Shown in pieces: positions 1 to 11,300 of a DNA stretch of 64,000 bases. Origin of the DNA: Closterium sp. NIES-65 (lineage: Eukaryota > Streptophyta > Zygnematophyceae > Desmidiales > Closteriaceae); the NCBI GenBank assembly GCA_948144175.1, contig CANXME010002453.1, forward strand, positions 1,668,001 through 1,732,000, read 5' to 3'. The stretch's first letter is position 1; every line of letters starts with the position of its first letter. The position numbers were made by a program, and so were the translations under genes. A model generated the notes under the pieces. The model ran no database searches. It saw only the letters and a list, made by a program, of their open reading frames with translations, and was not told the origin of the DNA.

Positions 1-2823
1 TCCGGCCTCCGCGCCGCTGCTCCCGCAAAGGCCACCAAGGTTGCGCACAAGGCTCAGTCTGCCCGTCGCGCTGCGCCAGTCCTCGTCGCGGCTTCCACCA
101 GCTGCAGCGAATCCGTTACGTCGCAGCAGTCGCAGCCGTCGCAGATGCTTTTTGCGAGCGTTACCGAGTCCACAGCCGCCGCGCCTTCCGGTCCCGCTTT
201 CTCGCCAGGGGGAGTCATCGTTCCCGCGTTGCTTGGCGCGGGAGTCCTGGGCGGTGCGACATTCGCTCTGGTGTCTAAGGCGGTTAAGCCGGCAGCCAGT
301 GCGGCTCCGGCGGCGGGGAATGAGGCTAATGGCGCTGCCGTTTCGCGCGCTAAGAGGGTAAGCTACGAAGTTTCTCATTCCCTTCTCAAACGTAAGGCTG
401 CAATTCACGCTCTCTTAACTCCAATAAATGGCTTCTACTGGCAAACTTGGATTGAACCCTGCCACTTTTTTATTGCATCGCTTGAAATGTCACATAATTC
501 GAAGAACGGCACAAACAATTCAAGAAGGTCTGAAACAGATCCGTTTCTAAAATCCCTCACCTCCTCCCCTCTCTCCTTCATCCCAACTCCCCTACCTACC
601 CAGGCCGCGCCCGCGGCGCTAGCGACAATGGCGGCGACGTTCCCCAACGCGATGCAGGAGGAGATGTTCATGCACGCCGTGGCGGACGAGCTGCGCAACC
701 TCGGCTTTAAGCGCGACAACTGCATCGCGCTCGTCAACACGTGTCGCGACGAGGTCTGCCGGCCCATCGTGAACCTGATTGATAAGGAGTTTGGGCTCAG
801 CTTTAACATCGCGGGGCTGGGAGGGCTCGTGAACTGCGGCAAGACGGGATTCAAGGCTGCGATGAGCCACTCGCCGGAGTTCCCGTGCGAAACCGACGGA
901 AAGCCTCGCGAACGATGTAAGTGGTAACCCGTTGGAGGGCTGTGGAGACGGGATTGCGGGTTTATACGGGACTGGCATAAGCCATCCCCGAATCTTTCGT
1001 GTGAAGCGGCTGGAATTCTACCATAAGATGCAAGATGCTTCGCAATCCCTTGACTACTTTCTTCCTGCTCTATATCCCGCATGCCTTCAATTGCATATTT
1101 CCCCTCTTCTCTCCCATTCTTCTCATCCCCTTCTTAACTTCCAGACATCTTCTTCGGCTTCCCCCACGTGTCCATTGGAGAAAGCGGCGAGGTTCGCAAC
1201 GGCCAGGGCAAACCTGCCTTCTCATTCAAAACGCTCAAACCTTTTCCCTCCGCTTCTTCCTTGCTCCCTTGCAGACATCTTCTTCGGCTTCCCCCACGTG
1301 TCCATTGGAGAGAGCGGCGAGGTGGGGTCGCTGCTTCGCCGCGGGCGCGGCAAGCCGTCTTCGGCGTGCGGAGCGCTGATCGCCATCCAGGGCGACATCT
1401 CCGCTGGAGGCGAGATCGAGGAGGACCCGAACAACGCGGAATATGTTCTGCTAAAAAAGAAAATCGCCGCTAAGGTGTGTGGAGATGGAGGGAGGCGGGG
1501 GGGGGGTTTGAGGTACGGGTTTTTGCATTGTTGAGGTTGAGGGGAGATGGGGGTTGGGTGTGCGGGTGTGTGCATTAGTCAGGGATGGGCACTGCAAATG
1601 TGTGCTGGGGACCACTCACGAGGCAAGCCGTCGTCGGCGTGCGGAGCGCTGATCGCCATCCAGGGCGACATCTCCGCTGGAGGCGAGATCGAGGAGGACC
1701 CCAACAACGCGGAATATGTTCTGCTCAAAAAGAAGATCGCCGCTAAGGTGTGTTTGTGGTGGGAGGGAAGGGGGTGGAGGCGCTTTGTTTCTTATTGTAC
1801 TCACGCTCAAAAGAGACCGATGAGGACCCAAACAATGCGGAATATGTTCAGCTAAAAAAGAATATCGCCGCCAAGGTGTGTTTGTGGTGACGGGAGGTGG
1901 GGGAAGGAGGGGGGGGGGGGGGGGGGGGGGAGGTTTTTGGAGGGGGTTGTTTCTCAGTGTACTCACGCTCTGATGAGATTGAGGAGGACCCCAAGAACGC
2001 GGAATGCGTTCTGCTTAAGAGGAAGTTTGCCGCTAAGGTATGTTCGGGGTGAAGGGAGGCCGGGGGGAGGGGGATTTGAGGTGTGGGGGGTTGTAGGGCG
2101 AAAATGGCGGTTGGGAGTGCTGTTGTGTGTGTTATTCAGCGCATATGTGTGCTGGGGACTCTTCTCACAAAAATATTGAAATCGCAGAAAATCAAGTATC
2201 GTTGTGATCTGATGCGGTACAGTGACAGTGTAAATGGGCATGGTTGAGCGAAGAGGGGAACAAGGGAGAACGAAGATAAGAATACATTGAGAGTGGACGT
2301 ATATGGCCTGTGATATGGAATGTAGACAGCAGCTGCCCACGAACTGACGGCTAACCACCAGCAGCAGTGGCTTCTGTATTTATGTGACATAATGGTGTCT
2401 GCCTTGTTTTACCAAAATCTGATCGGACTAAAACTTTTTTTTTTCCTCCCCTCCTTCCCCTCCTCCCTTCCTGTCTCACTGACATTGATCCCCACGCCCC
2501 ATGAACAGATCCCCCCTAGCTCAGGCAGCCCTTCCCTGGTGCAGGTGACTCGCGCTGCTCTGCAAGCCATCACTGACGACCTGGAGAACCTCATCTCCCT
2601 TACAGTCGACCCCGCTACAGCAGACTATGCTGTCATTACAGGAGTGCAGATTCACTCTGGGAACCAGGTTCCTGGGGAGGAGTTCCGGATTGAGCGCACT
2701 TGTGATTATATCGCTCCAAACGCTATGTATGCAGTCATCAGGGGGGAGAAGCACATTCTGCACTGCGAGGTGAATCAGATCACAGATATCAGATCGGTGC
2801 CTGCTGACCAGTTTGCTGCCTGA
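1..2823 (+). CDS. LCIB/LCIC-like (theta-class) carbonic anhydrase, plastid-targeted, 5' end outside the window
   Basis: Exons 1-357, 604-916, 1275-1474 and 2509-2823 join in phase to 393 codons plus stop, open at the 5' end. The first ~60 residues are Ala/Ser/Arg/Lys-rich like a chloroplast transit peptide. A glycine-rich hydrophobic stretch (about residues 75-97) follows and could be a membrane anchor; known LCIB proteins are soluble. The core carries the family landmarks: CRDE (Cys166), GFPHVSIG (His231) and SACGAL (Cys255), the Cys-His-Cys set proposed to bind zinc in LCIB homologues. In algae this family is linked to CO2/bicarbonate handling around the pyrenoid. Activity of this protein is inferred. 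The third exon has an upstream partial copy and three downstream partial copies (separate entry). The join of exon 1 to exon 2 rests on phase-0 continuity and good splice signals, not on homology. Confidence 0.82.
1145..2037 (+). repeat. Tandem partial copies of exon 3 of the LCIB-like gene
   Basis: The intact exon is 1275-1474. Copy 1145 to about 1193 repeats the acceptor and the first ~50 bases, then diverges. Copies at about 1624-1746, 1806-1875 and 1970-2037 repeat the 3' part of the exon (GEIEEDPNNAEYVLLKKK region) plus the splice donor, progressively shorter and more mutated. The copy starting near 1624 is out of phase with the upstream exon, so it is probably not used. A run of about 20 G lies between the second and third downstream copies. 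Confidence 0.85.
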
Positions 2824-3333
2824 AAGGTAGTTTGAGCTTTGCAATATCACCAGGAAAAAAAAAGGTCTAACCTAGCTTGATGTGCATGCCCCCTTTCAAT
2901 CTGTCGATAATGCAATGTGTAACGCTCCGTATTATACTGTGTTCAAATCCACGAACAATCATTTTTTTTCAAAATGTCCCTAAAACTACTTGATGTTCTT
3001 CTCATTTGATCATACGGAAAATCAATGCACTATCAATGGCATCAGCTGTTCGCTAGAATGCATGGCATAGCAACGATCGGCAAGTTACGGTATCGCGTAC
3101 AGAGTCGACAATGCCGTCGCTAAAGCATCGTACTTGTCTAGGCTTCATTAGTCCCCCTCACAGCCACAATATCAACAATTTTAGCGTTCATTCGCAAGTG
3201 CGCTCTACGTGTCGACAATTCGGCGTGCTCAGAGTCGAACTCTTGTTGTTTCTCAGCCCGCTTGAACTTTCCTGTTCAGCCAGCGCCCGTCGCTTCTTGC
3301 GGTTGTTCGAGTCTTTCCACCGTCCTCGCCACC
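2824..3333. other. Intergenic: 3' flank of LCIB-like gene and 5' flank of RPB9
   Basis: No coding signal recognised. It must hold the poly(A) site of the upstream gene and the RPB9 promoter. No clear TATA box or motif is claimed. Confidence 0.5.
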
Positions 3334-4389
3334 ATGAGTGCGATGAAATTTTGTCGCGAATGGTGGGTTCTCGTCACCTAGCTACCCGGCCGTCTCTTTC
3401 GGTACACAGAGAAGCTCAACTGCTTGAAATGCCCTTGCGCCCGATGCTCACTGTTCGTTCATATCCATAGAGACGTGTCAGTCGCGTCTATGCGCCTTCT
3501 CGTCGAACTGCGCACGCCAGCCGTTCACACATGCGCGTGGTGGTCATGACGGATACATCTCATGTCGTAAATGTGAACTGCTTATATGCGTCCCTCCCTG
3601 TTCCATATCTCACTCCATGCCCTTTTTCCCTGCTTCTAATTCTTTCCTCCGTAACCTCCCTACCTTGTTCGTCCCTCCCCCATCCCCCTCCCTCCCCTCC
3701 TTCCCCTCCCCCCTGCCGCTCCCTCCCCTGCTCCTTCCCGGCCCTTGTCGTTTCTTCTACCTCCATGTGGTATGCAGTAACAACATTTTGTATCCGAGAG
3801 AAGATAGAGAGAACCGCGTATTGCTGTATGCATGCAGAAACTGTGACCATCAGGTTTGTCCATGTACCTTATTTGAAGCACTCCTCTTTTCTTTCATGAC
3901 CGCGACCTTGCCTGGGGAGTCTGAGGGTTTCTAGATTCATTTACCTGTTAGCTGTGTCACTCCAGCGTCACCCTCCCTCCAACTTCATATCCTCCAGCTT
4001 CACCCTCCATTCATGCTTATGCTGAAAAACAGGAGGCAGCAGAGAACAATTGCGTGTATCGCAATGAAGTGCATCACACTGCAGATGAGAGAACGCAGAT
4101 CCTGCAAGATGTAACAGCAGATCCCACACTTCCTCGCACCAAGGCAGTTCGCTGTGCCAAATGTGCCCATGGCGAGGCTGTGTTCTTTCAGGTATAGCCC
4201 ACCATGATGTAGGCCCTTGGTTCAATTTGCATCAGAGTCTTCCTCTACATTGCTGGTTAATTCTCTCTCATCTGTGTTTGTTTTCTCCTCGGAACGTGTC
4301 CCTTACAGGCTACAAGTCGCGGGGAGGAAGGCATGACACTTTTTTTTGTGTGCTGCAATCCCAACTGTGGGCACAGGTGGCGAGACTAG
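3334..4389 (+). CDS. RPB9: RNA polymerase II subunit RPB9
   Basis: Four exons (3334-3362, 3778-3853, 4033-4191, 4309-4389) join in phase to 114 residues, the length of plant RPB9. The start ATG sits in a good context (ccaccATG). The N-terminal zinc ribbon has C7/C10 (FCREC) and C29/C32 (ACRNC). The C-terminal TFIIS-like ribbon has C76/C79 (CAKC) and C103 or C104/C108 (CCNPNC), and the protein ends GHRWRD. RPB9 sits at the Pol II jaw and affects start-site choice, fidelity and transcription-coupled repair. The exons are too short for ORF finders and were found by reading. Introns are normal and carry no exon copies. The identification is secure because most residues match the family in order. 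Confidence 0.97.
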
Positions 4390-4534
4390 AGTTGGTTAGA
4401 TGAAGTAAGGTAATGATAATTTGATGTTAGCCTTATTTTTTAGCAAATGATGTACCAGTACAACACTTCCTATCAAGAACACTTCAGTACAGAAACTACG
4501 GTACCAATGAATTTAAGGTTCTATGAAAACTGGA

Positions 4535-6931
4535 TCAATTCGTCCTGTCCACTAAGTTCAAGCCAAACATGGCGAACGCAATGCTTTGGAGAAAGAGGAA
4601 GATAGAGTAATCCCAGCGGTCTTCCACAAAGATCGCGTACATCCCCGCACCCAAAATAAAGGCAGCCATACCCAATTCCCTCTTGTATATTCTGCAGGAA
4701 AGAAGACATGAGAATATTAGGATAAATTGTGGATAAGAGAAGCAATGTCTGCTCTTGGAGCATTCACTTACGTGCGGTTGAACCAAGAGCTCTTAGAATT
4801 CTTGGGCTGGGCTTTATCTGCTCCTTGCTTCACCAGGCCTTCAGAAATGACTGGGAGACTCAGACTATGTGGAATGGCTCCAGCTTTTCCCAAATACTTC
4901 GCCAGCCCTGTCTTTGCAGTTGCTGCATCAGTCTGGACCCAGTTCCCAAGCTTCTGGGTTACAACCCACGAATGAGCCGTAGATAGGCCCAGGATTCCAG
5001 AGACCATTGCGGAGAACTTCACAATGCTCATGGCATTCTCAAATAGAACAAATAGCACAGTGTACAGCCACGACCTAAGACAGCAGCCAAAATTGTCATT
5101 GTACCGTACACGAAAACGAGCAAAGCAGTTGCAGTTATGACACTTACCTTGGAGTGAAAGCCACTGTTGAGATAGTCACCAGGATGGGCACATAAACCAA
5201 AGCCCAAAATGGGATCGTCACTTCAGGAGCCACCACACAGATCGGTACCAATGTGCAGTAGAATATAAAGGACACAATATGGGTGGCGAACAACCTTGTT
5301 CCAAAGAAGAAGCAATTCAGGTAAATCTTTTGAACAAGTGGGATCTGAGCAGGGGCAAACACAGTTAGTACAACTGCGGTCAACATAAACAACTGGCCGC
5401 TGCTGATTTACGTACCTCAGATTCCCAGACTTGATCCATAGCTTTTCTCCAGAGTTGCATTGGCCCACAGCTCCACCGGTGCTGCTGGTGCCTGAAAGCT
5501 GCATATGTTGATGGAATCTCGTTAACACACTGCACACATGACAATGGCACGGGAGGGAGGGCACGTCAGTGAGACCATTCAGACCACAGAAAATAGAGTG
5601 GAGCAAGAACGCTGGCTTACCGTTACGTCATTCAAGAATATAAACTTCCAGCCTCTAACGTAAGCTCGTAGAGAAAGATCCATATCCTCAACGGTTGTCC
5701 TGTTATTCCAGCCGCCTGCATCCTTGATTGCAGAGAGCCTCCATACTCCAGCCGTTCCTGCAGCCAAAAAAACGCTCAATAATTAGTTACTGAGGCACGT
5801 GAGAGAAACGGACAATGTGTCACCTACCGTTGAAATTGAAGAAGTTGCCGGTTGCAAATCTGGCATACTGTTCGCACTTCAGGTGATAATTAAGTGAAAT
5901 CTCTTGGACTCGAGTCAAGACGGACTCGTCCGCATTGGCAAACACCCAGCGTGTTTGGACAAACGCAGCCCGCGGATTGTCCTGTCCGTAGCCGATACAG
6001 TAAGACTTGGCCGGAAAGAAACAAAGCTAACGCGTCTGAGGACTTACAATGAGATATGGAATTGTCTTAAGAAGGAATTCAGGCTCTGGGCTGAAGTCTG
6101 CATCAAATATAGCTGTGAATTCGTAATCTCCAAGTGCCTTCTCAGCCTCAATCATTGCTCCAGCTTTATATCCTTGCCGATTGGATCTCCAGCGATCCTC
6201 CACGTGAATTCCAAGAGCTACCTTTTCGGCCACTGCAAGGAAGGAGAGAAGGGTCGATATGATGCTGCGCGACTGGAAACATGCGGAAGAAAGAAAAGTG
6301 ATCTGATACCTTTCTTAACCACCCTGCAGCGAGTGATGGGGCAGGTTGAATCGTCCAATATCTGGATGTACAGGCGCGATCTCGGCCATATCAGCTTGCA
6401 ACATGAGTCAATCACTTGCTCGCACACCTGCAAGGTAATCATAACAGAGCACGTCAAACAGTGCGGGACGTAGAAGCGATATGCGTTCGGAATACCAGAT
6501 GTGGCGCATACCCTCACCTCTTTTTCGTTGAACATAGGAATCTGAACAACAACTTTGGGAAAGGCCTCGGGACAGGTAGCTGGATCTGGCAAGTTGTTCG
6601 CTTCGAAGGCTTCCTCTGGGCGTTTCTTGGAGAACTTCCAGTACAAGGCGACGTAGAAGTGGAAAAGACGGTCTGCAGCGACCAGCGACGAGAGGAATGC
6701 AGTAACTCCCACAAGAATTTGCAAGACAGGAGAGAGAAAATTGATGCGAGCCTCCCTTCCTTTGACCATCGCTACCACCAGATGACCCTTAGCAGTGTCG
6801 ATGTGCTTCTTCATCGGACCATTGTCACCCAAGAGATGGCTGAGGAGAGGTTGGCCATGAAGGATGAGTAGGGCGACAGCGCAGATGGACACTATCGCCA
6901 CAGGCACGATGGCTGCTCCCCGCGGAAGCAT
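4535..6931 (-). CDS. Cellulose synthase-like CslA/CslC-type GT2 glycan synthase
   Basis: Nine exons on the minus strand (6518-6931, 6310-6427, 6048-6232, 5828-5981, 5621-5757, 5416-5529, 5148-5344, 4772-5074, 4535-4691) give 592 residues in phase. An N-terminal membrane segment is followed by the GT2 domain with ILDDST (D163/D164), FDAD (D221/D223), TVEDMD (around 312-317) and QQHRW (351-355), then four or five C-terminal membrane segments. This is the layout of Golgi synthases making mannan/glucomannan (CslA) or the xyloglucan glucan backbone (CslC). The motif spacing resembles both, as expected for the undivided CslA/C gene of streptophyte algae, so the product is not assigned. An in-frame upstream ATG at 6985 would add 18 residues; the ATG at 6931 directly before the hydrophobic segment was preferred. 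Confidence 0.92.
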
Positions 6932-8370
6932 CTTGCCTGGGTGGTATGATAACTCTCTGCAGTCGTGCCTCCAGCAATCCGACACGACTCAGAGTGCAGG
7001 AGCAGGAGCCACTTGCTCGAATTTGAAAAGGCAAGCTGTACTCGAGTGAAGAAGTACCCTGCAACTCGACCCTTGAAATGCGAAACCGCACTCGGCATGC
7101 TTGATGGCGATCCCTTGGGAATCGCTGCTGTGATTGAATGCACAAGGAGTGAGGAGACATCGACGAATTTGGTCATAGAACACACATGCTGATAAGAGGA
7201 AGCCCAGAAGTACACTAAAATTCTGGGAAGTACAGTTGGATTTGATGGCATTGTTTGATCACTACACTGCGCGGCATGATAATCTATGTGTTATGAATGA
7301 ACTTGCAGAGTGCGCAGAATATCGAATAACGAGAATGAACTGATTACCGAATTACTGAATGGCGATACAATGAGAAAGGCACGACTAAATAGGGGAAGTC
7401 CTAGCTAGGCGGAGAGGTTGGGCGAGGATGGCTCGGTGATGGTTGCGATTGGAGCGGAGGCGACTCGGGAGTGGTTCGGTGCGACGAAATAGGAAGGACA
7501 GGTTCGTCACGTGACCCTCGGGATGGCCTCGCTAACGAGTGCCTCAGTAAGGATTCTGTAAATCCTTACACTATGCAGCAGACGTCCAACTATATTGTAT
7601 CAAAACATATTGTTATAGTACCAGTATCTATTGTCACAAGAGAAGCATTACCAACTGAGGAAGGTAAGATTGACTCAATCAATGCCTCAGATTGAGCTAT
7701 GGATGGAACTATCCAAGGTAATAAAATGTTTACAAAAGGGGGTGTGTGTTTCTGGAGTCACATAGAATCTAGTATAGAAGCAAAAGCTTATGGATTTCGT
7801 TTAGAGAACACCCGTTTCTTCGAGGAGGTCCTCTGGCTGTCAAGACTGAGGGTGTGGCAACCTGAACGAGTTTTACCGTTCTTCAAGGTTGTGTCCTACA
7901 TGGTATCAAACATTCGTTGAGGTGCAAGCTCATAGTCCTCATGCTCCCCGTACCGAACATTGCGCTCGCGTGCATGCACCTGCAATGGGGAGATACCCAT
8001 GGGAAGATACCCATCAACCACAACGTGCGAAAATAGGGAGTAATAAAGAAGAGAAAGACATCAAGTGTGGATCGAGGAGGCTCGTGGGTGAGAGTGACGC
8101 GTGGAACGGCGCACACAAGCACTGTGTGGCCAATTAAAGGGCTTGACACAGAACGGAGGGCAGTGTGCAACGCGTTTGGTGTGCCGTGAGTACTGTACTG
8201 AGCTGAGCAGTGACCAGTGTGCACACACCCGTGTGAGGTACGTTCGGTCAGAGGAGATCTGCTCATGGACCAGCGCCAGCTTCTTGGACAGCTTCGTGGC
8301 CCTGCACACATTCACACGTGCAGCACAAAGGGTTGTGACACATGTGAGAATTCTCAAATATGAGGAATGT
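6932..8370. other. Intergenic region with an unidentified AT-rich open stretch
   Basis: This separates the divergent 5' end of the CslA/C gene from the 3' end of CSN3. From 7471 to 7920 one plus-strand frame is open except for a single TGA at 7693-7695, and the composition is AT-rich compared with its surroundings. The translation was not recognised; it could be a relic of an inserted gene. A copy of the last CSN3 exon lies at about 8229-8301 (separate entry). Nothing else recognised. Confidence 0.4.
8229..8301 (-). repeat. Extra copy of CSN3 exon 10
   Basis: Minus-strand sequence beginning after a TGCAG acceptor encodes RATKLSKKLALVHEQISS, closely resembling the assigned last exon (8371-8428; RAMKTSKKLAFLREHVSS). 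It is phase-compatible with exon 9, so it could be an alternative 3' exon, but no stop follows promptly. Confidence 0.7.
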
Positions 8371-11300
8371 TCAGTTTGAGGAGACATGCTCGCGGAGAAA
8401 CGCCAGCTTCTTGGAAGTCTTCATGGCCCTGCACACTCATAATGGAGCATTCATGAAGAAAAACGGATGCACCTTCACAGTGCAGCACGCATGGTTCATG
8501 GGGATACCATGGACGCACACTCACAGTGAAGCACCCATGCAACAACATTGGATCGGATCAGCCATGGGTCAACAACAATAAAATTAAAACAGTGCATCAA
8601 CTTTGGATCAGCAGAGCATAGACTTTACTGCGAAAAAAAAATTCAGAGTACAAGTGAGAAGGACATGGAGTGTCGACTGTGAGGGAGCATCTGAATGTGC
8701 CTCTCACATCTGAAAGAAAGAAAAGAAAAGAAAAAAAAAAAAACGAACTTCATGAATTTCATCTTACCTCTGGATGTGCTCCTCCACCACAGCAGCCATG
8801 GCCAGCGAGTCGTACTTCTCAGGGTCCTCCTCAAAGCTCACCATGCCCGCCTGCTGGTCTATCCTCGCAAACATCTCCCCATCTGCTATCTGCCAGGCAC
8901 ACAGCGAGAGGTGAAGAGTCACACAGGAGGCCTTTGAATTGACTCCAAAGCTCACCATGCCTGCCTGCTGGTCTATCCGTGCAAACATCTCCCCATCTGC
9001 TATCTGCCAGGCACAAGGAGGTACATGTGCATAGCCACATATGCTTAGACACATACAACGCCCTCCACTTGACTCCAAAGCTCACCACGCCTGCCTGCTG
9101 GTCTATCCGTGCAGAAATCTTCCCATCCGCTATCTGCGACACACACAATCATACTTTGCAAGAGTTCTTTAACAGTTTACCTCATGGGCTACAGGCCTGA
9201 GGCTATGGATGATACATGACAGACCGGAGTGGGGCACATGAATTTTTTTTGAGACACTCGGGAAAAAAAAAAGACTCAGGAGAGACCTCATGGTACCATG
9301 ACTTGAAGAAGGAAGGCAGTTAGGTTTTTTTTTTTTTTTTTTGGAAGTGATTATTTTTGTCTCACCATGGAAAGGAGGTATTTCTCAGCCTCGGCAGGCG
9401 AGGACAGGTGCACCGACTGAGCAAGGTCGGAGAGGGAGAGAGTGAGGTAGGTGTGCGTGAGACGCTGAATGCTGCGCTTGGGGACCGATGCAACAACCTG
9501 ATGGGCCAAGCCTAGGTTGTTGTCCTGGGAAGTGAAAGGGAACGGGGAGAAGGGGAGGGGAGGAGAGAGAAGGGGAGAGAATAAGGGTGTGCGAGGAGAG
9601 ATTGGGAGTGATGGATGCAGTGCGATAAGCTGAATTCTCGTGGATAGTGCAACACAGTGTGTTGGTGCGAGCACCCACTCACTGCCTTGAAAGCTCCCAC
9701 TCACTGCCTTGAAAGCTCCCACTCACCGCCTTGATGCCTCCCACTTACCGCCCTGAAGACGTGCTCGTGCGAGTCGACAAAATTTTTGAGAGCCTAGAGT
9801 GCCGGTGGCATGGCAGGGCACACACACAACAGCTGAGCGCGTTGGTGCGAGCACCCACTCACCGCCTTGACGCCTCCCACTCACTCACCGCCTTGAAGGC
9901 TTGCTCGTGGGAATCGACAAACTTCTTGAGCTCTGCTGCATCGCGAGACACGTAGATGTTCGCCAGGTCGTGATAGTCCTGGGAGGGGTGAAGAGGGATG
10001 GAGAGGGATGGAGAGGGGTGGAGAGGGGTGGGCAACGGATTGCAGAAGGAGGACTCGTGGAGAATGGGAGAGACTTAAAGCCAGGTCACGAGAGTCCTGT
10101 GGGTGGAGGGGTTGTGGGCTGATGCAACCAGATCACACCAGTCAGAATACACAACAAAAAAGCATTGTGTCAGCAGAATGTGAATGAATACGCACATGTG
10201 CCCTCTCTCACCCACCTGGCAGCATGCCTTGAGTCCTCTCTGCACGATGCCTGGCGTGAACTTGGGTAGAGGCGACAGCTGCTCTCATGAGACCGTGGGG
10301 AGTGGGAGCGAGGGAAGGAGTAAATGAGGGAGCAAAGGAAGGGATGGAGAAAGGGAGTTGTTCTAGCCCTCTCTGCACGATTCCTGGAGTGAACTTGGGT
10401 ACAGGCGACAGCTGCTCTCATGGCACCATGAGGGGAGGGAGCGAGGGAAGGGAGCGAGAATAGGGAGCAAAGGAAACGGCGGGAGGGATGGAGAACGGAA
10501 GGAAGAGTGTTGTTCTGCACCATTCCACTAATAAACAGCAAGAATGAATTAACTACTAGAACTAGCTCAAAGCCTCCTTGCTGATACAGCACCCTTGCTA
10601 GCACAACAAACAAGGCACACACCACACCGCACGCGACCGCATCACACACCTGTGCGTGCAGGATGAGCGACACGAGCATGTGCCTCTTGTATGTTGCCAC
10701 TGTGACGGCATTCCCCGGGCGAGCAGGAGATGGCAGCACACCACACCAGACCACACCACACCGCACTGCACCGCAATGTGCCACACTGTACCCACCTGGG
10801 CATTCAGTATGAGCGACAGGAGCACATGTCTCTTGTATGCCGCCACTGTGATGGGATTCATGGGGGACGGAGGAGATGGCATCACACCGCAGCAAAGAAC
10901 ACCACACCATACCTCACCATACTGCACCCCACCGCACCTCACCGCACCACACACCTGGGCGTTCAGGATGAGCGACACGAGCACATGTCTTTTGTATGCC
11001 GATACTGTGATGGCATTCACGACTTGTGCTGGGGATGTGATGGCCTGGCAAAAGGGGGGGGATTGGTTGGGAGGTGGGGGAGATTGAGGGAGAAAGGAGG
11101 TTCAAAGAAGGGAGGAGAGGGGAGGTTCAAAGAAGGGAGGAGAGGGGAGGTTCAAAGAAGGGAGGAGAGGGGAGGTTCAAAAAAGGGAGGAGAGGGGAGG
11201 TTCAAAGAAGGGAGGAGAGGGGAGGTTCAAAGAAGGGAGGAGAGGGGAGGTTGAAAGAAGGGAGGAGAGGGGAGGTTGAAAGAAGGGAGGAGAGGGGAGG

